Shown here piece after piece: positions 1-6,158 of a DNA stretch of 6,206 nucleotides. How positions within the stretch are numbered: position 1 is the stretch's first letter; every line of letters begins with the position of its first letter. Made by a program: the position numbers and the translations under genes. Under the pieces are notes generated by a model, which saw only the letters and a program-made list of their open reading frames with translations, had not been told where the DNA came from and did not search any database. The DNA comes from Oceanihabitans sp. (lineage in GTDB: Bacteria; Bacteroidota; Bacteroidia; Flavobacteriales; Flavobacteriaceae), in assembly GCA_018067265.1 (NCBI GenBank), contig JAGPUY010000270.1, positions 1 through 6,206 of the forward strand. Reading direction: 5' to 3'.

Positions 1-2000
1 CCATTTTCTACATTAGAAAAGGTATTACTTAATTGGTATTGCACACCATCGATAGCATATAAATAGTTTCCTAAATTAGAAATTTCAATAACCATATCAC
101 TTCCATTAGAGACTACACTTTCTATAACTGGTATTTCTATTTCAGAAACATGAAAATAAACAATAGTGGTAACACAATTATCTGTTACTTCTACCAAATA
201 GTCTCCAGGACTACTAACCGCAATACTAGCTGATATCTCACCAGATTGCCATAAATAATTTGGATTTGAAATTGCAGTATTTGGTATTAATATAATGTCT
301 TCTCCTTCACAAAAATCAAGGTATTCGTGACTTTCAGAAATTGGCTGTATACCTACATTTTCCCATTGGCAAGTACTTAAGTCAAACTGAAAATCATCCC
401 AACAAGTTACATTTGGTGGTTGCACATCTTGTGAACCAATATTTTGCCAAGTACAGGATGTTGTGTCCAATTGATAATCATCCCAACAGTTTACACTTGT
501 TGGTTGTGCATCTGGTGAACCATTGTTTTGCCAGGTGCAGGATGCGGTATCAAACTGATAATCGTCCCAACAATTTACATTTGGTGGTTGCGCGTCCTGT
601 AAACCCACATTTTGCCAAGTACAGGACACGATATCAAACTGATAATCATCCCAACAGTTTACATTTGATGGTTGTGCATCTTGCAAACCATTGTTTTGCC
701 AGGTACAGGATGCTATATCAAACTGATAATTGTCCCAACAGTTTAAACTTGGTGGTTGTGTATCTTGTGCACCATTGTTTTGCCAAGTGCATGATACGGT
801 ATCAAACTGATAATTATCCCAACAGTCTACATTGGGTGGTTGTACATCTTGCAAACCATTATTTTGCCAAGTACAGGATGCTGTATCAAACTGATAATTA
901 TCCCAACAATTCATATTTGGTGGTTGTGCATCTTGTGAACCATTGTTTTGCCAAGCACATAATGTGGTATCAAACTGATAATTATCCCAACAATTTACAT
1001 TTACCGGTTGCGGTCCTGCTTGTGTGATTACTACCGAAAACACATCAGAAAAAGTAATACAATCTGCATTACTTAAGTTTAATACATACTCTGCAACTTT
1101 TGCTCTATAATATGCGGTAGATGTAACTCCAGAAACCGTTAATGTTGCATTTGTTTCACCAGTAATATCTGTCCAAGTAATGCCATCTACACTTTCTTGC
1201 CACTGATAAAAATGATTACTAAAAACCGTATTATCTGGTGTTGCGGTAAAAATAGTATTATATGGAGTATCTACACTACATAATGAAACACTAGTATCTC
1301 CTGAAGAATCAGTAATTCCTATAAAATCGCCACAACTTTTAAAAACAATATCGTCTATTGCTAAATCGTTACCGCAACCTCCAACGCCATTATTTATCAT
1401 TCTAAGAATCACAGAGGTCTGCCCAGGTAACGTTTGAAAAACAAGAGCATGTTGGTTCCATGTTGGGTTTGTAGCACTAAAAATATTTCCGGTGTTACCA
1501 CTAGCTAAAAGATTAGTGTCGGTTACATCCCAAATCTCAAACCTTACATTTATTGGGATTCCGTTACCACCACAAGCGCTTGCTATATTTGGTAAAATAT
1601 TAATTAACCAAGCGGAAAATTCATAGGTTGTATTTTGACATAAACCATTAATTGGTCTTACATAAAAATCTCCAGCTGCAAAACTTGCATTTACAATTAA
1701 GGCTCTTCCATTAGTATCGCCTACAGTATGATCACTTGGCAAACTCCATCCATAAAAAAAAGTACTGCTAGCAACTGTATATTCACCATCTTGAGGGCCA
1801 CCATTTCCAACAAAAGAATAACCATCAATGGTTCCTGTTGGTAAAGCTGGACCATAATTTGTTCCTGTACCAAATGTTTCCGTAAAAATTGGATCACCAG
1901 AATTACCTTGACAAAAGCCTAATTGTGCAAGTACACTTTCCGAAGAAAAGAACACCAAAAAAATTAGGAAAACATTATGATATACAAGGCTTTTTTTCAT
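1..2000 (-). CDS. Secreted modular surface protein with Cys/Trp repeats, probable T9SS type B substrate (3' end outside window)
   Basis: Translating the minus strand from the ATG at 2000-1998 gives 666 codons without a stop, running off the left edge, so the C-terminus is missing. Residues 1-25 form a signal peptide (MKKS start, hydrophobic core, VLA before Q26). Residues about 30-222 form a beta-rich module (FTETFGTG near its start, then an Asn/Gly-rich stretch ending CGNDLAIDDIVF) like those at the N-terminus of many flavobacterial surface proteins. Residues about 237-326 look Ig-like (YQWQESVDGITW, then TSTAYYRAKV). Residues 337-552 are eight Cys/Trp repeats. Residues about 553-666 resemble the modules that precede the gliding-motility-associated (type B) T9SS sorting domain: NYLWQSGE, GDYLVEVTDNC, then PVIESVVSNG and YLYAIDGVQY. 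The inferred role is a cell-surface or released adhesin-like or glycan-binding protein. No catalytic motif is visible, and the ligand is unknown. The gene is divergent from pbpC. Confidence 0.88.
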   Translation of the reverse strand, partial: MKKSLVYHNVFLIFLVFFSSESVLAQLGFCQGNSGDPIFTETFGTGTNYGPALPTGTIDGYSFVGNGGPQDGEYTVASSTFFYGWSLPSDHTVGDTNGRALIVNASFAAGDFYVRPINGLCQNTTYEFSAWLINILPNIASACGGNGIPINVRFEIWDVTDTNLLASGNTGNIFSATNPTWNQHALVFQTLPGQTSVILRMINNGVGGCGNDLAIDDIVFKSCGDFIGITDSSGDTSVSLCSVDTPYNTIFTATPDNTVFSNHFYQWQESVDGITWTDITGETNATLTVSGVTSTAYYRAKVAEYVLNLSNADCITFSDVFSVVITQAGPQPVNVNCWDNYQFDTTLCAWQNNGSQDAQPPNMNCWDNYQFDTASCTWQNNGLQDVQPPNVDCWDNYQFDTVSCTWQNNGAQDTQPPSLNCWDNYQFDIASCTWQNNGLQDAQPSNVNCWDDYQFDIVSCTWQNVGLQDAQPPNVNCWDDYQFDTASCTWQNNGSPDAQPTSVNCWDDYQLDTTSCTWQNIGSQDVQPPNVTCWDDFQFDLSTCQWENVGIQPISESHEYLDFCEGEDIILIPNTAISNPNYLWQSGEISASIAVSSPGDYLVEVTDNCVTTIVYFHVSEIEIPVIESVVSNGSDMVIEISNLGNYLYAIDGVQYQLSNTFSNVEN
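345..992 (-). repeat. Tandem array of eight 84-bp coding repeats (28-residue Cys/Trp unit)
   Basis: The plus-strand word tcccaaca (Cys-Trp plus the first two bases of Asp on the minus strand) recurs at 397, 481, 565, 649, 733, 817, 901 and 985, exactly 84 bp apart each time. Seven units are full and the last keeps about 20 residues. A typical unit begins CWDNYQFDTASCTWQN, followed by xGxQDxQPPNVN. C1, W2, D3, Q6, D8, C12, W14, N16 and G18 are the same in all eight. Position 4 is Asn in units 1-4 and Asp in units 5-8, counting from the N-terminus. The last unit is the most diverged (DDFQFDLSTCQWEN). Synonymous differences between units show that the array is not a very recent expansion. Related CW-type repeats are known from flavobacterial surface proteins. 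The two Cys per unit could form a disulfide outside the cell. Confidence 0.95.
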
Positions 2001-2012
2001 CTAAATCTGTAG

Positions 2013-2041
2013 TTGTAAGACTTCTAAAATAGCTATATTTA
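2013..2041 (+). promoter_or_regulatory. Candidate Bacteroidota-type promoter for pbpC in the 80-bp divergent region
   Basis: The region 2001-2080 separates two divergent genes and must hold both promoters. On the plus strand a TTG at 2013-2015 is followed after 18 bases by TATATTTA at 2034-2041. This is one mismatch from the Bacteroidota -7 consensus TAnnTTTG, with a TTG near -33. Transcription would start near 2047, leaving a leader of about 35-45 bases. For the minus-strand surface-protein gene the best -7 match is TATTTTAG (plus bases 2024-2031), but I see no clear -33 TTG for it. No Shine-Dalgarno site precedes either start, as is usual in this phylum. The assignment is by eye only. Confidence 0.35.
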
Positions 2042-2080
2042 TTGTATTACTAATAAGATAAAAGAACTAAAAATACTATT

Positions 2081-4441
2081 GTGCAGTTCATGTATAGGTT
2101 AAAAGGATACATAAGAAGGAATAAAGTAAAATCGATAGTATTTGTTGTACTATTAATTGCTTATTATTTCTGTTTACCTAAACAATTATTTAAAGATCCA
2201 ACAGCAACTGTAATAACAAGCGCTAATAATGAATTACTTGGCGCACAAATAGCCAAAGATGGACAGTGGCGATTTCCGCAAAACGATGTGGTACCAGAAA
2301 AATTTAAAACCTGCATCATTCAGTTTGAAGACGAGTACTTTTACAAGCATCCAGGTTTCAATCCTATTTCTATTTTTAAGGCATTGCAACAAAACATAAA
2401 ATCTGGAGAAGTAAAACGAGGAGGAAGCACCATTACACAACAAGTAATTCGTCTTTCTAGAAAAGGGCAATCTAGAACCTATTTCGAAAAAATTAAAGAA
2501 ATGATTCTTGCCACGCGATTAGAATTCCGCGAAAGCAAAGATCAAATACTAGCCTTTTATAGTAGTCATGCTCCTTTTGGAGGAAACGTAGTTGGTATCG
2601 ACGCTGCTTCATGGCGTTATTTTAATAGAAATGCAAATCAATTATCTTGGGCAGAAAGCGCCACTTTAGCGGTTTTACCAAATGCACCAAGTTTGATTTA
2701 CCCTGGAAAAAATCAAGAACGATTGCTTGTAAAACGAAACCGTTTACTTAAAAAACTACTAGAAAAACAGATAATAGACTCGCTCACCTACAGTTTATCT
2801 ATTGCTGAGGGTTTACCACAAAAACCATATCCTTTACCACAAACAGCTCCGCATTTATTACAAAAAGTAGCGAAAACAAATTATGGTAAACGCACACAAA
2901 CTACTATTAATTCTAGACTGCAAAAACAAACCAATGCGATTGTAAAAAACCATTACAATTTGTTAAAGCAAAATGAAATTTACAACATGTCTGTTTTGGT
3001 TTTAGATGTAAAAACACGACAGGTTTTAGCCTATGTTGGTAATACGCCAACAGACAGAGCACATCAAAAAGACGTAGATATTATAGATAAGCCTAGAAGT
3101 ACAGGAAGTATTTTAAAGCCGTTTTTATATGCTGCAATGTTAGATTCTGGAGACTTATTACCAAATACTTTAATTGCAGATGTGCCAACGCAATACGGAA
3201 GTTATGTTCCAGAAAATTTTAATAAAGAATTTGACGGTGCAGTTCCGGCGAGTCGTGCATTATCGCGCTCTTTAAACGTTCCTGCTGTTCGCATGCTTCA
3301 GGAGTTTGGTTTAGATAGATTTCATCATTATTTAAAAGAATTAAAACTGAAAGATTTAAAATACAACGCAAACCATTACGGACTTACCTTGGTTCTTGGT
3401 GGTGCAGAAAGCAATCTTTGGGATTTATGTAAAAGCTACGCATCGTTGTCTTCCACCGTGAATCATTACACCGAAAATTCTAGCCAGTATTTCACCAATG
3501 AATTTTGTGAGCCTACTTTTTTAGCTTCGGAAGCAATAGATTTCGGAAAGAAAACTTCTGGTAAAACCTTATTTGATGCTGCTTCGATTTACTTAACCTA
3601 TGAAAGTTTAAAAGAAGTAAATAGACCAGAAAGTGATGAAAGCTGGGAATTTTTTGATGGCTCAAAACAAATTGCCTGGAAAACAGGAACCAGTTTTGGC
3701 TTTCGAGATGCATGGGCCATTGGAACGACCAAAGATTATGTAGTTGGTGTTTGGGTTGGTAATGCAGATGGCGAAGGAAGACCTGGTTTGGTTGGTGTAC
3801 AAACTGCTGCTCCAATTTTATTTGATGTTTTTGATGCCTTACCAAATAGCGATTGGTTTGCAAAACCTTTTGATGAAATGCAAGAGGTTTCCATTTGTGA
3901 AAAAAGCGGTTACAGAGCAACGGAAAACTGTGAAGAAACCGAGAAAAAATTTATACAGGTTAGCGGATTAAAAACGAAACCTTGTCCGTATCATGTATTG
4001 GTGCATTTAGATGCAAACGAACAATATCAAGTAAATTCTTCGTGTGAGGATATTAGTAATATAACCAACAAGTCTTGGTTTGTGCTTCCGCCATTAATGG
4101 AATTTTACTACAAAACCAAGAACCCTTTTTATAAACCATTACCACGACTTAGAAGCGATTGTTCGGGTGAAAACACTATTTCTATGCAGTTTATTTATCC
4201 GAAAGAAAACACCACCGTTTTTTTACCTAAGGATTTTGATGGTAACACGAATGAGCTCGTTTTAAAAATCGCACATTCTGAACCAGAGACTACTTTGTTT
4301 TGGTATATCGACGCTGTTTTTGTTGGTACCACAAAGGACATTCATGATATGGCTATTTTACCTAAAGTAGGAAAACATGTCATTACCGTTGTAGATACTT
4401 TTGGTAATGAAACCAAACGTATGATTACTATTTCTAAATAA
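2081..4441 (+). CDS. pbpC: Penicillin-binding protein 1C (bifunctional glycosyltransferase/transpeptidase)
   Basis: A complete 786-residue class A PBP-like protein anchored in the inner membrane and acting on peptidoglycan in the periplasm. Residues about 18-33 form the single N-terminal membrane segment. The GT51 glycosyltransferase domain spans about 60-240, with the catalytic FEDEYFYKHPG (E83, D84), GGSTITQQ (114-121) and SKDQILAFYSSHAPFGGN. The transpeptidase domain spans about 300-590, with S343-I-L-K346 (acyl-enzyme serine), S397-L-N399 and K534-T-G-T. A Cys-containing linker (C606, C617, C635, C655, C694) leads to a C-terminal beta domain at about 695-786 typical of PBP1C (BiPBP_C). 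All catalytic motifs are intact and the length fits the family. The start at 2081 is GTG. An in-frame ATG at 2090 would remove only three residues and is at least as likely, since GTG is uncommon here. In many bacteria pbpC lies beside an alpha-2-macroglobulin gene, but not here. Its stop abuts the stop of the convergent lipoprotein gene. Confidence 0.96.
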   Translation: MQFMYRLKGYIRRNKVKSIVFVVLLIAYYFCLPKQLFKDPTATVITSANNELLGAQIAKDGQWRFPQNDVVPEKFKTCIIQFEDEYFYKHPGFNPISIFKALQQNIKSGEVKRGGSTITQQVIRLSRKGQSRTYFEKIKEMILATRLEFRESKDQILAFYSSHAPFGGNVVGIDAASWRYFNRNANQLSWAESATLAVLPNAPSLIYPGKNQERLLVKRNRLLKKLLEKQIIDSLTYSLSIAEGLPQKPYPLPQTAPHLLQKVAKTNYGKRTQTTINSRLQKQTNAIVKNHYNLLKQNEIYNMSVLVLDVKTRQVLAYVGNTPTDRAHQKDVDIIDKPRSTGSILKPFLYAAMLDSGDLLPNTLIADVPTQYGSYVPENFNKEFDGAVPASRALSRSLNVPAVRMLQEFGLDRFHHYLKELKLKDLKYNANHYGLTLVLGGAESNLWDLCKSYASLSSTVNHYTENSSQYFTNEFCEPTFLASEAIDFGKKTSGKTLFDAASIYLTYESLKEVNRPESDESWEFFDGSKQIAWKTGTSFGFRDAWAIGTTKDYVVGVWVGNADGEGRPGLVGVQTAAPILFDVFDALPNSDWFAKPFDEMQEVSICEKSGYRATENCEETEKKFIQVSGLKTKPCPYHVLVHLDANEQYQVNSSCEDISNITNKSWFVLPPLMEFYYKTKNPFYKPLPRLRSDCSGENTISMQFIYPKENTTVFLPKDFDGNTNELVLKIAHSEPETTLFWYIDAVFVGTTKDIHDMAILPKVGKHVITVVDTFGNETKRMITISK

Positions 4442-4975
4442 CTATCTTAAAGACTGCCCTTTTTTACACCACCAAGGATGCATTTCTATTTTTAAACGAC
4501 CCGCTTGCACCATAGGATCTAGATTCGCCAAGCTATCTGCCATTTTTTTATTTGGTACGTTATATACTGTAATACCACGAATATCACCATCATCTCCAAA
4601 AGGACCTATTAAATCGGCAAAACCTTCGTCGTACATTCTACTTAAATGTTCTAAATGCTCTTCTTGTAATCCTTTATCTACTTCTTCATTCTGACTTCTT
4701 ATTGGACCTTTTTTCAAGAGTGCCATGAAGTACTTTTGCATGATTATCGTGTCTTGTGTTTTTTCATCTATATAATCAAAAGTCTCAAATCCTTTCGCCT
4801 TTAATTCCGCTTTAAGCGCAGCAACAGATTGCTTTACTTCTAAAACCTCATCTATTACTTCTTCTACAAGCTCTGTATTTGGAACTGTTGAAATTTCGTC
4901 AATAACCGTTTTATTTTCTTCCTTACAAGCGATAACAGTTGCTAAAGCAAAAATTAAAATTATAAATTGTTTCAT
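4442..4975 (-). CDS. YciI-like domain lipoprotein
   Basis: A 177-residue protein with a lipoprotein signal: MKQFIILIFALAT, then lipobox VIAC with C17 as the lipidated residue. An acidic, probably flexible linker rich in Glu, Asp and Val follows (about 18-60). Residues about 76-168 resemble the YciI fold (dimeric alpha/beta barrel): MQKYFMALLKKGP, EEHLEHLSRMYDEG, IGPFGDDGDIRGITVYNV, then DPMVQAGRLKIEMHPWW. H107 aligns with the conserved His of YciI (E. coli PAHLARL), and the DPxVxAG segment matches E. coli DPYVAAG. The YciI family has a proposed but poorly defined enzymatic or binding role, so no reaction can be assigned. Export by lipidation sets this form apart from cytoplasmic YciI. It is the last gene of the minus-strand unit, 12 bp after the CYTH gene, and its stop (TAG) touches the pbpC stop. 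Confidence 0.88.
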   Translation of the reverse strand: MKQFIILIFALATVIACKEENKTVIDEISTVPNTELVEEVIDEVLEVKQSVAALKAELKAKGFETFDYIDEKTQDTIIMQKYFMALLKKGPIRSQNEEVDKGLQEEHLEHLSRMYDEGFADLIGPFGDDGDIRGITVYNVPNKKMADSLANLDPMVQAGRLKIEMHPWWCKKGQSLR

Positions 4976-4987
4976 AGGTATTCTGTT

Positions 4988-5473
4988 TTATTTTTGCCAA
5001 GTAGTAAATGGTTTGCTACTTAGTTGTGAATTGTAATATTTTATATTTCCTGTAACTTCTTTACCAAGCCAATTTGGTTTCGTGAAGGCTTCGTCTTCCG
5101 CTTGTAGTTCTACTTCTGCTACAATTAGCCCTTCGTTTTCACCGAAAAATTCATCTACTTCAAAAATATGGTTTTCTACTTTAATTTCATATCGTATTTT
5201 ATCAATAATTCCTTTTTTACAAAGTTTTAAAAGATCTTCTGCTTCCGATTTAGGGATTTCTTTTTCCCATTCAAAGCGGGATAATCCGTTTTTTGAAGAA
5301 GCTCCTTTTATGGTTAAAAAACCTTGTTCTCCTTTTAGCCTGACTCTAACCGTTCGTTTTTTATTGGTACTTAAAAATCCTTGAACAATTTTCGTGTTTT
5401 TAAAAGCTTCCGTTTTAAACGCTGAAGATTTGACCAAAAATTTACGTTCTATTTCTAAATTAGATTGCTGCAC
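4988..5473 (-). CDS. CYTH-domain protein (triphosphate tunnel metalloenzyme, probable tripolyphosphatase type)
   Basis: A 161-residue single-domain CYTH protein, about the usual length for the small bacterial forms. The signature ExExK is present as LEIERKFLV (E7, E9, K11). The expected basic and acidic pairs that line the tunnel follow: RVRLKG (R43, R45, K47), TIKG (K56), RFEWEKEIP (R66, E68, E70), DKIRYEI (K92, R94), FEVDEF (E105, D107), VAEVEL (E120, E122) and K145. Members bind a triphosphate substrate with divalent metal. Close small bacterial homologues such as the Nitrosomonas europaea enzyme hydrolyse inorganic tripolyphosphate, whereas others are class IV adenylate cyclases or thiamine triphosphatases. 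The substrate here is inferred, not shown. There is no signal peptide, so it is cytoplasmic. The start is GTG (5473-5471); no in-frame ATG exists between the upstream in-frame stop and the ExExK motif. The start overlaps the end of the YhhN gene by 14 bp, which suggests translational coupling. Confidence 0.92.
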   Translation of the reverse strand: MQQSNLEIERKFLVKSSAFKTEAFKNTKIVQGFLSTNKKRTVRVRLKGEQGFLTIKGASSKNGLSRFEWEKEIPKSEAEDLLKLCKKGIIDKIRYEIKVENHIFEVDEFFGENEGLIVAEVELQAEDEAFTKPNWLGKEVTGNIKYYNSQLSSKPFTTWQK

Positions 5474-6122
5474 TTGTTTTCTTATTAATATAAATTGTGG
5501 AAAGCGAAATTAAGGTAATTGCTGTCCAATACGTACTAGAAACTAAAAATTGTGCGATGGCAAAATCGCCAATAAACTTTCTATAAGATAAAACCGAATC
5601 GGAAACCAAAAACAAAGATGCACCAATGGCAATTAGTAAAAAGCCGTATTCTTTTTTCCAAACATATACATTTATTGCTTGCCAAGCCATCAGTACAATA
5701 CAAGTCACATATAGAATTACAGGAATTAGTAAGTCGCCTAAATGGTCTTTTAAATTGAAAAAGATAAGACCAGCAACAAACACTAACGGTATTAAGGTTT
5801 TTACATTCCAAGAAAATCCGCGAATACTAGCAAATGCATATATAAAAAATACGTGACCAATTAAAAACGATGCTAAACCAAAAATAAAATACGCATCAAA
5901 CATTAAAAAGATATCTCCAATTAGGCAAAACACCAAACCGGTTAGTACGATGCTTTTATATGCCTTTAATCCATTTTCAGCATACAAAACAGGTAATAAG
6001 ATAACTAGGATGGTAGACAACGGTTTAAAAATATAATGCATTATTTCATTATCTATATACGATGAAACGATGGTACCGATTACAGAAATTACAATTAAAA
6101 TGATAAGAATACTTTTTTTCAT
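5460..6122 (-). CDS. YhhN/TMEM86-family integral membrane protein (lysoplasmalogenase-like)
   Basis: A 220-residue, very hydrophobic protein with about eight membrane segments (roughly 3-20, 30-47, 56-74, 79-99, 108-122, 130-152, 158-177, 189-210). The polar residues typical of the YhhN family lie within them: K33-P34 in FKPLSTILVILL, G69-D70 in LVFCLIGDIFLMF, G89-H90 in SFLIGHVFFIYAF, and S174-D175-S176 in GASLFLVSDSVLS. The animal relatives TMEM86A and TMEM86B are lysoplasmalogenases, which hydrolyse the vinyl-ether bond of lysoplasmalogens. Whether a flavobacterial member has this activity is not known from the sequence, so a more general role in membrane lipid metabolism is the safe reading. 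It is the first gene of the minus-strand unit and overlaps the CYTH gene downstream. The ATG at 6122-6120 is followed by seven A's. Its promoter must lie in the 36 bp before dinB or just inside dinB. Confidence 0.88.
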   Translation of the reverse strand: MKKSILIILIVISVIGTIVSSYIDNEIMHYIFKPLSTILVILLPVLYAENGLKAYKSIVLTGLVFCLIGDIFLMFDAYFIFGLASFLIGHVFFIYAFASIRGFSWNVKTLIPLVFVAGLIFFNLKDHLGDLLIPVILYVTCIVLMAWQAINVYVWKKEYGFLLIAIGASLFLVSDSVLSYRKFIGDFAIAQFLVSSTYWTAITLISLSTIYINKKTSAAI

Positions 6123-6158
6123 GAATTGTTTAATTCTATTATTGTCTAAATTTACATC
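6123..6158. promoter_or_regulatory. Compact divergent promoter of the YhhN unit and dinB with a palindromic -7 box
   Basis: Only 36 bp separate the two divergent starts. TAAATTTA at 6147-6154 is its own reverse complement and is one base off the Bacteroidota -7 consensus TAnnTTTG on either strand. Toward dinB, a TTG at 6126-6128 lies 18 bases before it, the same spacing as in the pbpC candidate. Toward the YhhN gene, a minus-strand TTG (plus 6175-6177, inside dinB) lies 20 bases before it. The inferred starts are near 6159 for dinB, at its ATG, and near 6142 for the YhhN gene. No LexA-like inverted repeat is obvious. Assigned by eye. Confidence 0.4.

Noticed and set aside
345..992. Regular direct repeats that might be a CRISPR array
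   Set aside because: The repeats are 84 bp and contiguous, with no unique spacers, and are in frame within a coding sequence, so they are protein repeats.
341..1027. A 228-codon open frame on the plus strand with striking internal repeats
   Set aside because: It is antisense to the surface-protein repeat array. Because each repeat is 84 bp, a multiple of three, any frame free of stops in one unit stays open through all of them. The minus-strand frame has a signal peptide and recognisable modules; this one has neither.
1991..1997. Seven-base A tract (minus strand) straight after the ATG of the surface-protein gene, a possible phase-variation tract
   Set aside because: The same ATG plus seven A's begins the YhhN gene. 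It encodes the ordinary MKK start, and a tract of seven is short for phase variation.
3513..3920. Minus-strand open frame of 135 codons inside pbpC
   Set aside because: It lies wholly within the transpeptidase region of an intact pbpC, starts with no plausible promoter and shows low-complexity His/Gln/Leu composition typical of an antisense frame.
4425..4480. Possible bidirectional terminator at the convergent junction
   Set aside because: A T-run occurs near 4460 but I found no stem-loop next to it; the run is part of the lipoprotein coding sequence.
5082..5384. Plus-strand open frame of 100 codons opposite the CYTH gene
   Set aside because: The Ser/Pro-rich translation has no recognisable features, and the opposite strand encodes the conserved CYTH motifs.
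5581..5856. Two 76-codon open frames inside the YhhN gene, one on each strand
   Set aside because: Both are shadows of the YhhN frame, which has the family motifs and membrane topology.
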